A stretch of 64,000 nt of DNA from Tipula vernalis (Eukaryota; Arthropoda; Insecta; Diptera; Tipulidae): the NCBI GenBank assembly GCA_958295665.1, contig OY282558.1, forward strand, positions 51,405,389-51,469,388, read 5' to 3'. Below the pieces are notes generated by a model. That model searched no databases. It was not told where the DNA came from and worked only from the letters and a program-made list of their open reading frames with translations. This document shows positions 23,053-34,640 of this stretch, one piece after another. The position numbers and the translations under genes are program-made. The first letter of the stretch is position 1, and each line of letters starts with the position of its first letter.

Positions 23053-26000
23053 ACTTGTCCGTATTGAGATGAATGACCATATGATATCACTCGAACGGGC
23101 AAAGTCAAATTTGGGAAAGTTATAGTTACAGTTTAGCTTTCGAAGATGATTTTTGAATTTAAATTATATAAGAAAAGGGTGCTTTGCACAAATCGTGTGG
23201 CAATTTTCATTGCACAACGATTTCTCAATTGCCACATGGTTTCTGATGAAAACCTAAATGTTAAAGGACTATTGTATCGTAGAAAAAATAGTGTATGTAA
23301 TCAGAGCCTTCTAGAGTATAGTGCCATAATCATCATGACGTATTTTTTAGAAGCATTTTAGTGGTATAAAAATGGTGATTTTTGGTTTCAAGTTGTTAAA
23401 AATATTTAATTTATTGCGATTCGAAGATTGTCGCCTTCAATCTTTAATAAGACCTAAGACGGGAGTGGGGCGATGTGAACCGAAGGAGGGGTAAAATCCA
23501 ATAAAATCTTAAACCCAAAGATCATTTCTTTAAAAAAATTGAACACATTCTACAAAAGTACTTTCGGGCCTGAAAAAGTACTATCACAAATACTATTGTA
23601 TTCTGCTGTGAAGTTATTCGACATTACTCGTAGGAATCTTCGCTTTTGTATTCGTAGGAATCTACGCAAAATTTGTTGTGAATATTTGCAAAATGTTGTG
23701 ATGTGGCCATTTAGATATTTTTTCAGTCTGTTTTAGAAAATTCATTCCTTTTTATTTACAATCATTTTTATGCATCAATTCTAAAATGTTGATTTATTTA
23801 ACAAGTATTAACTTGATCGACCCTAGAATTCCTAGAATTTTAGTGTGTTTTCGATCAACTGATCATTTTATACTTCAGTAATTACTTGGTTAGTTTAAAT
23901 ATTGATATTGGATGTTAAACCGAAGCCACACATTCAAAAGAGCGAGCTTCTCTTTTGAATATTCTAAGTATTGCCAAAAAATTGTTTGGACTAGAAGATA
24001 TTTTATTCTCCATTTAAAGAGTAAAAATAAGTGTTTACATGTGTGTGGCATTCATCAATGGAAATGCGAACAAAATGTATGTTGTCTGAAGTGAAGTTGA
24101 TTAGTTATGGCTTGCTCATAGAGTTGATGGCGGAAATCAGTACTGTAGACTCTGTAAAATAATTCTTCAACTCCGACTCCAACCCCCGCTTCTATCGAAA
24201 TATTATAAAATTCATAATACTGCTCATATTTGCTGATTTTTCCATTTTCTCAAAGCTTTCTCTAGGTAATCTAGAAATTTTCGATTTCATCTCTTTCTTC
24301 CTCTTCTTCAACAGGATTATCTTGGTGGTTAATAGATAAAGATGACGGCGAATAGATAAAGACGACGGTGAATTTCCGGTAATACCTAAAAATTATTTTA
24401 AGCGATTGCCAAATTACATAACGCCTTTTTCCCTATATTCTGTTGATCACTTAATAAGAGTCGACATTAATTTAATCCGCCAATAATATCTCGATGATTT
24501 TATTTCGTATTAACGATGATTTTATGTTGCAGTATATTTAAGATTTTTGCTAAATGAAACATTATGTTACGCCATTTTTTTATAAAAATGACTAGGGGGT
24601 CAATTATATGCTGATAGAGCCTTTTTGTAAATAAATGTAATGTGCATTTTAGGAGAGAAATAAAAGAAATGCAGAATCAGAGTCGGTCAGTATTTTTCCG
24701 ACTCCGACTCAGCAGCTCTGGGGGAAATAAACAAAAAACCATTTTGATTTGCGTGTGTGTTTTGTTGCATTCATGTAGCAGCCGCCTCTGGCGTAAACCT
24801 GAATAATTACTTCGAATAACTTGAAGCCATATACAGAAAAACAATATCAATCCACATTAACCGTCATCTGCTACAAAAATAGAAATCTCATTTAAATGTT
24901 TCTCTTATCAAAAATAGATTTATACGTATTTCCAATTTTCAATTAATTTCTAATAATAAAAAAAAAAAAATTTTTTTAATCTTCTTATAATAATAAATAT
25001 TCTATTATATATAAGAGATTAACAAATAGATTTATTTTTGTATTTTTTAAGTGAACGAGATAATTTAATTAACGATTTTATATTTTTTTTAATATTGTGG
25101 CATGCGTGTCTTTAGATGTATCGCGTGTCTACTCCTCCTTATCAATCGATATCATTTCAAGTGGCATATTCTTTGGAGATTTGGAAGAATGTATCAAAAG
25201 ACACAAAAAAATCCTTTTGATGTTTTAATTTTTGGTTACTTAGCTACCTACTTTATTCTGCTTATTATCATTTTGTTGTTTTTGTTAATTTTATTTAATG
25301 TAGCAGATTAAGATAACGTCTGCGTAAAGAGGAGAGAGAGAGAAATATTTTGCGCTATTTGATGATGTTTTCTTTTCAATTTGATAAAATTGGATTTTCT
25401 TGAAATAATCGTATTAAATTTTTTTTTTTGTTTTAAGATTATATTAATTAAATTTAAATTTTATTGAATACTGAAAAATTTCTATTAATTTTGCCTTTTG
25501 AAAAAGACAAGAGGTATGCTGAGTGTTTCATGTTTATTTTATTTTATTAATTACGTAGTTACCAATTATTTGTTCATTAGACGAGGTTTTTAATAATTTT
25601 TATTTTCGTTTTTTTTTAGGTAAGACGATTTCCTTTAACAGAAGCTTATGGTGTATGTTAACTGGTAGGTACTTATAGAATTTTTTTATCAATATCAAAA
25701 GTTATTTTGAAATATCCTAATTATTTTGATGTTGATCTGTTCAAGTAATAAAATAAAATTTTCGCCATTCACCGATAAAATAGTGAAAACCGTATTTTAA
25801 AAATAAGATAAATTCGGCAAATATGATATTTGTGAAAACGAAGTCAATTTTTAATGGGACAATTCAAATGTTACCATCAAAAAAATAATTCTAATTATAT
25901 TATACTTTGCAGCTAGTAAATTTGTCGCAAATATGTATTTTGGACCAAAAAATTATTTTTTGTATCTCAAATAATAAATGTTTTGGTGCCCTTTTATTAC

Positions 26001-27111
26001 CAGTTATTATTAATTATGCTGTCACTATAGTTAAAATTTTTCACGAATAAATTTTTTTTTATTATTTTGTTGTTTAGATTTTATGTGACAAAGGTAGCGG
26101 TGGTTTAATGAATTTGTTGAAAACTCTTAGAATTCCTTTGAAATATTCAAACATGAAACGAATTAAAATAATATTTCAAAAATTACAACTCATCTTTCGG
26201 GATTTCCTCGAATTTTTTTTTAATATAATGTTCATGAGAGCTGTATCGCCGCCATCAATTTGTTTGAATCTACTTTTATTACTATTGCGACTTTTACTGC
26301 TTTCCCCAATTTGAATTAAAACCTGCAGTAAAATAGCACTATTTTAGGCCATAAATAACGCCCGCAGGCCTTAATTCCACGAATATTAATTTTAAAAATA
26401 TTTATAAATAGTAATTTTAAAAATTTTACTAACTTAGAATTTCTAAAGTCCGAAAATGCTATCAACCTTTAAAATTTAAAAAATTTCAATACTTTTAGAA
26501 ATTTTGAGGATTTTCGGTAGTTTCAGAATTGTCAGAAATTTCAGTAATTGTAGGAAACCAAATATTTTTACAAATTTAAAGAATACCAGCAAAATCAAAA
26601 TTTTAATAATACTGTAAAAATGAATTTTGAAAATTTTAGAAATTTAATTTAATTTTCAGAAATAACAGTATATTCTAAACAAAATTAAACGAATTTCTTG
26701 TTAACTCTGACTTGGAGTTTCTTAGATGAGGAGAAAATTTGAACGATGCGGTTTTATTGTTCAACGAACTGTTTAAAATTGGTGTCGAAATTGTTTCCAA
26801 TCCTTGGAAAATGTCGTTCATTAGTCCGATTTCTAATAACCTACGCGTATTTAATGCTTATAATCCAAGCTATTTCAGTAATACTGTGTTTCGAAAAGAT
26901 TTTTGATTTTTTCATAAAGATTTTTTAACTTAGGAAATGGCCAAATAATTAGTGGTTTCATTTGTTGATCGAGAAATAAAATATATATGGACATTTTTTT
27001 GTTTCCAAATTATTTGGTTTACCAATTTTTCCGGATACTGGTTGCGACATATAATGTACCCTTTGAACGAAAATCATCAGTTGGCAAAATTAAAACACAA
27101 ACAACATTTTT
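23053..27111. other. Intronic sequence without recognisable gene
   Basis: A+T-rich. A phrase similar to the one near 21085 (AAAAGTACTTTCG) recurs near 23554. ACTCCGACTCC stretches occur near 24170 and 24700 in the same orientation. There is a short (GA)n tract near 25331-25341, and AAATTTT-rich low complexity at 26390-26680. No supported coding frame. Confidence 0.55.
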
Positions 27112-28140
27112 TTGTTAAAATGCACAAAAGAAAAAGTTTTTCCAAAAACGAAAAAACTGAAATATAATTGCAATATAAGCCAAGATGTCTTCCATCGATT
27201 AGAAAATGCGTTCGTAGCGTTAAAAAAATACGAAGCAGCGTTTTCGAAGAATTTTATCAACATGCGGAAAGGATATTCAATTATCATTTTAATGAAATTA
27301 AGGTGAGACGAAAAGCAAAATTTGAAGAAATCATAAATGATAATTTATAGATACTTTACCGAATGGTTTATTTGCTACGTGTGGAAAATGGCTAGTAAAT
27401 TATTCAAACATCGAACTTCCGCTTCATGTGAAAATTATTTTAAGTTTAGATCATACATTTTGTCCTCCAACCATCCGTTCTTCAATTCCATATTTCAAAA
27501 TTATTTCAGATGTGGAAAGTATAATTTTTGGTTTAAATAACAATGATCGTGTAAATATTCTGAATAATTTTATAAATATTTCAACAAATTACAAAAATAG
27601 TACAAAATTTCAAAATCTAACGCCAGTCGAAAAAAGAATTTTAACATATGTAAAACAAACAAAAACTTTTCTAAAAGATAATCCAGGGATTATGGTCACG
27701 AAGGCAGACAAGGGTAATGTTACAGTTTTAACTCTACGAATGGACTATTTGGACAAAATTTACAGCTTACTAAATGACGATTCCACGTACGTACAAACTG
27801 CTAGAGACATATCGACACCAATACAGACGAAAATAAATTCAACGGTAAAAGAATGGGAAAAATCTGGGAATAATGATTTGAAAATAAGGAAAAATTTAAC
27901 GAGTTACACCGCAGTGAATCAAAAATTATACGGTTTACCAAAAATCCACAAACCAAATTTGCCGTGTAGACCAATTGTCAGTTCCTTAGATGGTCCCACA
28001 TATTCATTAGCATCATTTTTAGGCAATATTCTAAAACCTAGTGTAGGAAAGACAAATTCTTACATACAAAATTCCAAAGATTTTAAAAATAAAATTTTTA
28101 ATGTTACGATCGTACGTCTTTGTTTACCAACGTCGGTAGC
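27112..28140 (+). pseudogene. Penelope-like element, 5' part (reverse transcriptase N-terminal region)
   Basis: Penelope-like elements encode a reverse transcriptase related to telomerase, joined in most families to a GIY-YIG endonuclease. Early blocks in shifting frames (27168: FEEFYQHAERIF; 27345: CGKWLVNYSNIELP) lead into the frame 27428..28147. That frame has ILSLDHTFCPPT, FKIISDVESII, GIMVTKADKGNVTVL, KLYGLPKIHKPNLPCRPIVS (the most diagnostic motif), SSLDGPTYSLASFLGNIL and SYIQNSKDF. A frameshift near 28105 is followed by D-RTSLFTNV, matching the FDV.SLFTNVP box with the first catalytic Asp. Coding is interrupted directly after that box by a LINE on the opposite strand and resumes at 33276. 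Confidence 0.85.
28123..28131 (+). repeat. Left copy of probable target-site duplication of the minus-strand LINE
   Basis: TTTACCAACGTC here (codons F-T-N-V of the Penelope RT) is matched at 33276 by TTTACCGACTGTC (F-T-D-C-P-L). The Penelope frame reads through this box on both sides of the LINE, so the duplicated bases most likely arose at insertion. The exact length of the duplication is uncertain because both copies have diverged. Confidence 0.55.
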
Positions 28141-28152
28141 CAAATAAATAAA

Positions 28153-28181
28153 TTTTTTTTTTTTTTTTTCTTTTTTTTTTA
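28153..28181 (-). other. A-rich 3' tail of the LINE
   Basis: On the plus strand this is a T run broken by one C; on the LINE's own strand it is a tail of about 29 A with one G. It marks the 3' end of the insertion. Between the tail and the duplicated target lie about 20 further bases (TTTATTTATTTGGCTACC on the minus strand) of unclear origin. Confidence 0.75.
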
Positions 28182-28577
28182 CATATATTCAAAATATAAA
28201 AGTGTTTGAACAATGCCAATATAACTTAGCAATATAATTTAAACAATAATACAATAAGGTCTAAAACTAATACCGAAAATAAAAAATGTATAAACTTATT
28301 ATTCCTAAATTTAGCATTGAAAATTTTAAAAATGTTATATAAAACAAATTATATTGAATATAGGAAGTTACTGAGGCAAAGCCTGTAGAGTAACCCCTTC
28401 ACTTAAACTAAAACAATTTAACTTAAACTTATATGAAGAGGAAGCAGTTATCATGTTTCAAAAAATATGTCAACTTAAATTACCAAAAAAAAAAAAAAAT
28501 ACAAAGTTTTTTAATAAAAAAATAATAAAAATAGTACTAAAAATAACAAAATAAAAAATTATAATATAATGATCAAA

Positions 28578-31478
28578 TTAAAAAAATCGTTCAATATTGT
28601 CTTCTGTGAAGAGCCAATTCTTGAGGTTTTTCGTAAATTTTTGAAGCGATAACTCATTTTTTAAAAACGCGGGCAAAAAATTGAAAAGAGCAGGGGCTAT
28701 ATAATCAAAAAAGCGCTTAACATACTCTTTACGTGGGAACGGTACTGCATAAGTCTGACCACAGCGCAATATATAAGTTGCATTTTTAACCACTCTGTAC
28801 CCGCCCCTAATAAAAAACACCTTCAAAACTCTGTATACATATAGGTAGCGGAACGGCAATATATGGCTAGATTTGAAAAGCGGCCAACTATGAATCAAAC
28901 GTTTCTTATTATGAATAATTCTCACAGCCATTTTTTGTGCCGTGATGATGCTTTTGATGTTAGAAAAATAAACACCGCCATAAATTATCAACCCATATTC
29001 TAGCTTTCAATTGAAAAGACCATAGTAAATTCTTTCCAAAATTGGCTTGGGACAAAATTTTCTTAACAGAAATAGTTTTCGCAATGTACCATATAAATGT
29101 GATTTCACAGAACTGATGTGCTTTTTGAAATTTAATTTGTTATCGATGAGCATTCCCAAGTATTTATATTCTTCAACAAACTCTATATTAACACAATCTG
29201 AATGGCAAAAAACTGAAAAGGAACATCCTAACTTGTGATAAGTGACGTTCATGTTGTGTGGTGTATCACCTCCAATATTAAATATCATGCTTTTAGTTTT
29301 CCTACTAAGGATCATCCTATGATTATTAAACCAATCTCGTAACAACTGCAGATCAAAATTCATTTGAAATTGTAGCTCATCGTGACTATTAGTACTGTAA
29401 CTAAAAGCAATGTCATCTGCAAAGCCAACCATTTTGCCATAAAAATTTAACTCAAAAATTGAATTTATGTAAATTAAAAATAGCAGTACACCCAGTACTG
29501 ACCCTTGAGGAACACCAGCAGAAATTTTCATGGCATGACTATAAGTAGCACCTAGTCTAACCAATTGAGTGCGATTTTCTACGAAGGACTTCAGCCAATT
29601 AAAAACAAAGCCCCGCATACCCAATGCCCAAAGTTTATCTAACAAAATCTCATGAGAGACAGTATCGAATGCCTTGGCTATATCTATAAACAATGCACCT
29701 GTTATCTTATTTGCATTTAGGGAAGAATAAATTGGGGTGAGAAAAGAGAGTAAAGCATCTTCCGTACTTCTTTTCCTCCGAAAACCAAATTGAGCATCAC
29801 TTAGATAATTTAGGTTATCTATGTAATTAATTATGCGTGTCTTAATAATTTTTTCAAAAATCTTCGACAGTACAGATAGGAAGCTAATGGGACGACAATT
29901 GGTAGCCAGTGTATGAGATCCACTTTTAAATAACGGCATTACGTAAGCAGTTTTTAACACCTCCGGGAAAACTCCCGATTTCATACTGATGTTAAAAATA
30001 TGCACAATTACATGCACAACGTTAGCCGCGGTTTTTTTAATTATTTCACTATTCAATCCATCTGTTCCCACAGTTTTTTTGTTTTTAACAGAAAATATAC
30101 TTTGCAACAATTCATCTTCAGAAATATCTTTGAAGCAAAAGGAATTTTGCATTGATCGAAAAAACGGCAGGTTACTCAAATTACATGTACTAGAGCTACT
30201 AGCAATAGTCGTAAAATGGTTGTTGAAAACATTACAAATTTCGAATAAATTTGTGACTATTGAACCATTAGAGCTTGTGATTTTATTCACAATCGACTGT
30301 TTTTTAAAATTACCCAGAAAAGAATTTATTACATTCCATTGTTTTTTTAAATTACCGGCTGTAGCATTTAACAAATTATTGAAATAGGCATTTTTCTCGA
30401 ATTCGACTCGCTTTTGAACTGTCTCTTTTAACTTGCTGTACCTTACGCATAGTTTGATGTTATTAGGATGCTTCTTAGCTTTCCTACTAAGCCGATTTTT
30501 ACATTTAATTAAGGCACACAAAGAATTTGAAATCCAAGGTTTCAATTTTGTGTGTTTATTTGTACTTTTGACGAAATATTCCGAACCTTTTATGCACTCA
30601 TGAAATATTTGTAAAAAGTTTTTTAAAGCAGTGTTTGCACAATTGATTGAGAGAACATTTACCCACGGTTGTGCATCTAGTTTGGATATTAATTTATCGT
30701 AATTTATGAATTTTTTCTGAGAAAACGTATTTTTAATGCGTTTGGAGTTTGAAATACCAAATTGCGACACATTTACCAAAAGAGGATTATGGTCAGTAAT
30801 TGACATGTTACAAACTTGGCAATTAATGATACTATCAATGGAGCGCGAGAATGCATGATCAATGCAAGTTGAACTTCCATTTAATGTTCGTGTTGGTGAA
30901 GCAACTAAAGTATTAAGACCAAAAGAGGCCATCGTACAAACATATTTGTCAATTTGAGAATTGCTACTTAGAGTATTAATGTTGAAATCACCTAGAATTA
31001 TAAAATTTTTAGCCTTATTATATGACTGAAGTAATATTTCAAATTCATGTACAAACTGGTCTATACTAAATTTATGGTATCTATATAAACCAAGACATTG
31101 GTACTCGCTCCCTTCATAAGTGAATTTTATACCTAAGCAATCCGCTGTAGCCAGATGATGATAAGTAGCTTCTGCCGAAATTGATTCTTTAACATAAATA
31201 GCAACTCCTCCTGCTCTTTCTTGATCATTGCATAAAAGAAAAAAATGATATCCATCTATTTGATATAGGTTAGTTTCGTTAGAGTTGATCCATATTTCAG
31301 ACACCAAAATTCTCAAGGTTGCCAAATTCACTAGAAGCAAGTTAAAATTCGAACGCAAACTTCTAATGTTAACATGAAATAAATTTTTTACATTTAATTG
31401 ATTATTAAACTCATCTACTAAAATGTTGAAATCAACGTCATCAATACTATCCTGATCCAGATCATCAAAATTTAACAT
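28578..31478 (-). pseudogene. LINE ORF2: apurinic-like endonuclease plus reverse transcriptase, one nonsense codon
   Basis: The enzyme nicks target DNA and reverse-transcribes the LINE RNA at the nick. The endonuclease covers residues 33-240: HVNIRSL (35-41), E61 in SEIW, GGVAIYV (90-96), GDFNI (163-167), TCIDH (204-208) and the terminal TDH (228-230) are all present. The RT covers about 440-800: NCRPISFLSVLSKIFE, DAQFGFRRKRST, LFIDIAKAFDTV with catalytic D599, AGVPQGSVLGVLLF, FADD (686-689, the second catalytic pair) and KYLGMLID. Codon 824 is TGA (29009-29007), and the same frame then continues KLEYGLIIYGG to a stop at 28580-28578, the family's usual C-terminus. The full length would be 966 residues. 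A single substitution from a Ser or Leu codon would explain the TGA. Confidence 0.9.
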
Positions 31479-31520
31479 TAATAATTAAAACTAAAATCAA
31501 ATTAAAATATTAAAATAAGA

Positions 31521-32409
31521 TCACACTAGAGAATCTAGATCCGAAAAAGTATTAATGACTTTGATTTCACCACCGTCAACTTTTCTCAACATAATTGTTC
31601 CATTTCGCGTCCATAAATATTTATAATTATTATCCTTTTTAACTTGGCGGGCCTACCAAAACAGCTGCTTCTTAAATGTGGTAAGACTTTCATTTATGTA
31701 CACTGATGAGTTATTAGATATTCCCCGAAAATCAGATGAAATATTTTTTAATTTTCTTCTGGACGCAAGAATCTGAAAGCGCCGATCTCTATTTTGGAAT
31801 TTTACGATAATTTTAGCTGTTTTAGCAGAATCGAACTTGTTTTTAACACAATAAGTCGCAGAAATGTCACTTTCAAGTACGTTGACTTTCAGAACATCAG
31901 TAAAAAATGATACCGTTGTTTTCATGACCTCATTATCAGGTGTCTTTAAACCAGTTATTTCAATCGAATCATTTCTATAAAGCTGATCCTACTTGCAATT
32001 CAAGTGATGCAATTTTATTTATTAGTCTGTTATTTTCGTTTTTGAGATTATCAATAACCTTTAAATAATTATCAATACCATCAAACCTTTTATTGAATCG
32101 AGCGAATTTGTCACTTATCAACTTAGAAATTAGTTTTAATGATTCAGCGGTGTTACTGAAATCCAGATTATCAAAATTTTCACTTTCATTAATCATTACA
32201 ATATTTTCTGTAACAATAGTGGAACCGGTTGGTTCTATTTTATTTACACATTCTAAGCAGGTCCATGATTTTCTCTCATTTTTTAGGGCTTCAATTTGAT
32301 TTGCCGACACATTCACACATAATGCATGCATAATTGAATTACAGTCACTACAAGTAACTCTTAAATCTGCCCGATTTATTCTATTTGAACACTTTTTGCA
32401 CGACGCCAT
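31521..32409 (-). pseudogene. LINE ORF1: PHD-type zinc finger, coiled coil and FP-like C-terminal domain
   Basis: This nucleic-acid-binding protein packages the LINE RNA. Residues 4-54 hold a C4HC3 PHD-like finger: C4, C7, C20, C23, H28, C31, C51, C54. Residues of about 90-142 are rich in L, K, E and N in heptad-like spacing and end in a probable coiled coil (NRLINKIASLELQ). A one-base frameshift near 31995 moves the frame to QLYRNDSIEITGLKTPDNEV, the RxNxIEIxGxP-type start of the C-terminal domain. This continues through VYINESLTTFKKQLFW, an in-frame TAG at 31655-31653, then ARQVKK, YLWTRNGTIMLRK and the stop at 31523. The last part resembles the C-terminal domain shared with the baculovirus FP protein family in many LINE ORF1s (recalled, not computed). 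The length of about 296 codons fits a complete ORF1. Confidence 0.8.
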
Positions 32410-33275
32410 AGTTCTTATTACTTTATTTTGAATTTATTTTTCTGATTTCACAAAAAACTTTTGTTATTAATTGAAACACCATAAATAACTGCTAATTTTA
32501 ATACATTTCACAATACAAGCACATTTTACCTTCAAAATAATGGATTTACTTTGAAATGATTTGTAGTTATAAGCACTTTCAGACAAACAGCAACGAAATA
32601 TACGGAATAAACAATTTGTATTATACAATTGTTGTAGAGCAAACGCAAGGGTAAGAAAAAAAAAATATGATCACCAATTTGCACAACACTTTTTTTAATA
32701 AATTGAGAAGATGAATAAAGTTCTCGGTAAAATCACTTTCACTTAAAACAAATTAGATTTTTTATTTTAAACAAGTAAATTTATATTTATTGATAATCAA
32801 AAGAAAATGTTTTTTATTTTAATTAAGAAAATAATTAAAGTTATGAATATAAATGATTAAATAGAGTATGTATATAATTATTGTAATAAATTAGATTTTA
32901 CCAAAAAATTATGTTTCCAAAATTGTTGTTATCCATTCGGCTGTCTCGATCAGAAGAGAGATTTTATTTCTTGATTACCATGCAAATTAATTCAACAAAG
33001 TCATTACTCAGAAAAATATAATTCCTAACGCGCGAAATTCAAAATAGTGGTGAATAAACAAAACATCGAATGCATATTTCTACGAAATTCAACGTGATAA
33101 TTCCCTGACGTCGATAATGTAGATCGATATGCATTTGACAAACAAATAATAACAATATAGCGGATTTATTGATGATGTACGTATACGATTGTTGTACACA
33201 ATATTTTGGTAAAATTATTTAATTTATATTTCCTTTCTTTTTAGATATTTCAGCATTTTAAGCGTAAACAACAAT
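32410..33275 (-). other. Probable 5' leader of the LINE
   Basis: About 865 bp separates the ORF1 start from the point where Penelope coding resumes. No other element is recognisable in it, so the simplest reading is the LINE's 5' UTR with an internal promoter. Part of it (32780-33230) looks like ordinary A+T-rich intron, so a nested insertion or capture of flanking DNA cannot be excluded. Confidence 0.45.
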
Positions 33276-33284
33276 TTTACCGAC
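33276..33284 (+). repeat. Right copy of probable target-site duplication of the minus-strand LINE
   Basis: TTTACCGAC lies at the point where Penelope coding resumes. See the left copy at 28123. One substitution separates the first nine bases of the two copies. Confidence 0.55.
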
Positions 33285-33930
33285 TGTCCTCTTCAACAGT
33301 TGAAATAAGAGTGATAAATAATGAGTGAAATAAATATTATCAGTCAAAATGGAGAAATATAAAAAAAAGTGCTAAATCAAAATTAACAAAAATTAAATTT
33401 TTCACTGGTTTAGATATCGTTTTGAACCATTCTGAATTTTTTTTTGACAACAAAATTTATAAATAAATTTTTGGCTCACCTATGCGCTCACCAATAAGTC
33501 CGATAATGGCAAATTTATTAATGGAAAATTCGGTTTTAAATTATTTAGATTCAACATCAAAATTCAATTTGCAAATACTTTCAAAAATTATAACTTTACA
33601 ATTATAAGAAGTGCAGCTACAAGCTTAAACAACAATTTGTTTTCTAAAATTAAAGATGACACAACTTTAAAGAAACAATCAAACGTACCTACACACAGAA
33701 CAAAATTTAAGCATTAGTGCACTTACATGACTTCTGAAAAATACAAACAGTCACATTAGTTTAGATAACATAAAAATTCTCGAGAAACAAAAAAATTTTA
33801 GAAAAAGATCGATTTTGGAAATGCTACAAATTAAATCAAGTACAAATTGAATAAATGTCATTGAAGATTACGCTTATATTGGCAACTCTTATGATTTGTT
33901 CATCTAAATTGTTTTTTGTGCCTCCTACAA
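33276..33930 (+). pseudogene. Penelope-like element, 3' part (rest of RT and endonuclease remnant)
   Basis: The sequence resumes with FTDCPLQQLK, which repeats the FTNV box lost at 28130. It then reads STVEIRVINNE, SKWRNIKKSAK and LDIVLNHSEFFFDNKIYK, a stop in place of Gln at 33464-33466, and IFGSPMRSPISPIMANLLME (33468-33530), the GSPMGSPLSP box of Penelope RTs. After 33560 most of the palm with the second catalytic aspartates is missing. Remnants KIKDDTTLKKQSNV (33640-33690) and ILEKQKNFRKRSILEMLQI (33770-33835) match the start and end of the usual GIY-YIG region, whose core is deleted. Homology ends near 33905. The copy is inactive. Confidence 0.75.
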
Positions 33931-33942
33931 ATGTGAAGGTAC

Positions 33943-34640
33943 TATGCTAAGAATTACCACCAGAAACTTGGCACAAACTAATGTGTCAATCTACACTAAA
34001 AATATCAACCACCATAAACTGGCGGTAGAAAATCTAAAAAATGAAGACTTCGATTCTACACATACACACCAAAAAACCTCCGACCAAAAGTCATGATTGT
34101 ACGGGGAATATACCAGGACGCATCGTCAGAGGAAGTCAAAACGGATCTTCTTGAGAAGGGACTCAAAGTTCTGGAAGTATACCCGATGCTAAAACATATA
34201 AAACAAGATGACGGAGCAGAAAATCAAGTTAAACTACCGTGCCTTACCATCACATTCGAAGCTGACACAAAAAACTTAGATATCCTGCTAGTTCACGGAT
34301 ATTGTGGCTATGATCAGCTGGGAGAAAAAGTGGAAACCAATATGAAATACCAGTGCGTCAAGTGTTCTTTAATCGGCTATCAATCAGGAAGCTTCCTCAG
34401 AGACAACAACAAAGCCATCCCAATAAAGTGCGCAAACTGTGGAGGGGACCATTTTGCGAGCTACTCGGAGTGTCCAGAACGGAGAAAATTTGTAGGTAAT
34501 ATTAACAAACCAACTAATATAAATATCTTAAAAAATCCAAGACTATTTAACTAAAACTACGTTAGGCAGGGAGTCTCTTATGCAGAACAAATAAAACTAA
34601 AGACGTCTCATTATCCTCTACAGCTGCCGCAAATTTGTAG
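33943..34640 (+). pseudogene. Jockey-type ORF1 (gag) remnant with zinc knuckles
   Basis: Nucleic-acid-binding protein of a jockey element. It begins near 33943 (LRITTRNLAQTNVSIYTKN). A frameshift near 34055 leads to FYTYTPKNLRPKVMIVRGI, the standard jockey gag block, then KTDLLEKGLKVLEVYPMLKH. Cysteine motifs follow: YQCVKCSLIGYQS (first knuckle, last Cys lost) and KCANCGGDHFASYSECP (last knuckle, intact), around residues 95-140 of the frame 34093..34554. A stop at 34552 is followed by YVRQGVSYAEQ, the usual gag tail. It lacks the extended N-terminus of full-length gag. Confidence 0.8.

Larger units (their letters stand above)
28141..33275 (-). mobile_element. Near-intact non-LTR retrotransposon (LINE), CR1/L2/Daphne-like, inserted in the Penelope element
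   Basis: The element is about 5.1 kb on the minus strand: 5' leader 33275..32410, ORF1 32409..31521, a 42-nt gap, ORF2 31478..28578, a 3' UTR of about 400 bp, and an A-rich tail seen as the T run 28153-28181. Both ORFs are almost complete. Visible lesions are one frameshift and one nonsense codon in ORF1 and one nonsense codon in ORF2. The clade is inferred from the HVNIRSLR endonuclease start, the PHD-type ORF1 and the CR1-like RT. The poly(A)-like tail is a reason for caution, because CR1 and L2 usually end in short tandem repeats. The 5' leader boundary relies on where Penelope coding resumes. Confidence 0.85.

Noticed and set aside
21050..23600. Possible LTR pair bounded by AAAAGTACTTTCG phrases
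   Set aside because: Only about 15 bases match well; no TG...CA ends, primer-binding site or pol domains between them.
24160..24715. ACTCCGACTCC stretches as element ends
   Set aside because: They are in the same orientation, short and simple in sequence; no further structure joins them.
29989..30387. 132-codon plus-strand frame
   Set aside because: It is antisense to LINE ORF2, which is clearly the coding strand (endonuclease and RT motifs in order).
32093..32299. 68-codon plus-strand frame
   Set aside because: Antisense to the PHD-type ORF1 of the same LINE.
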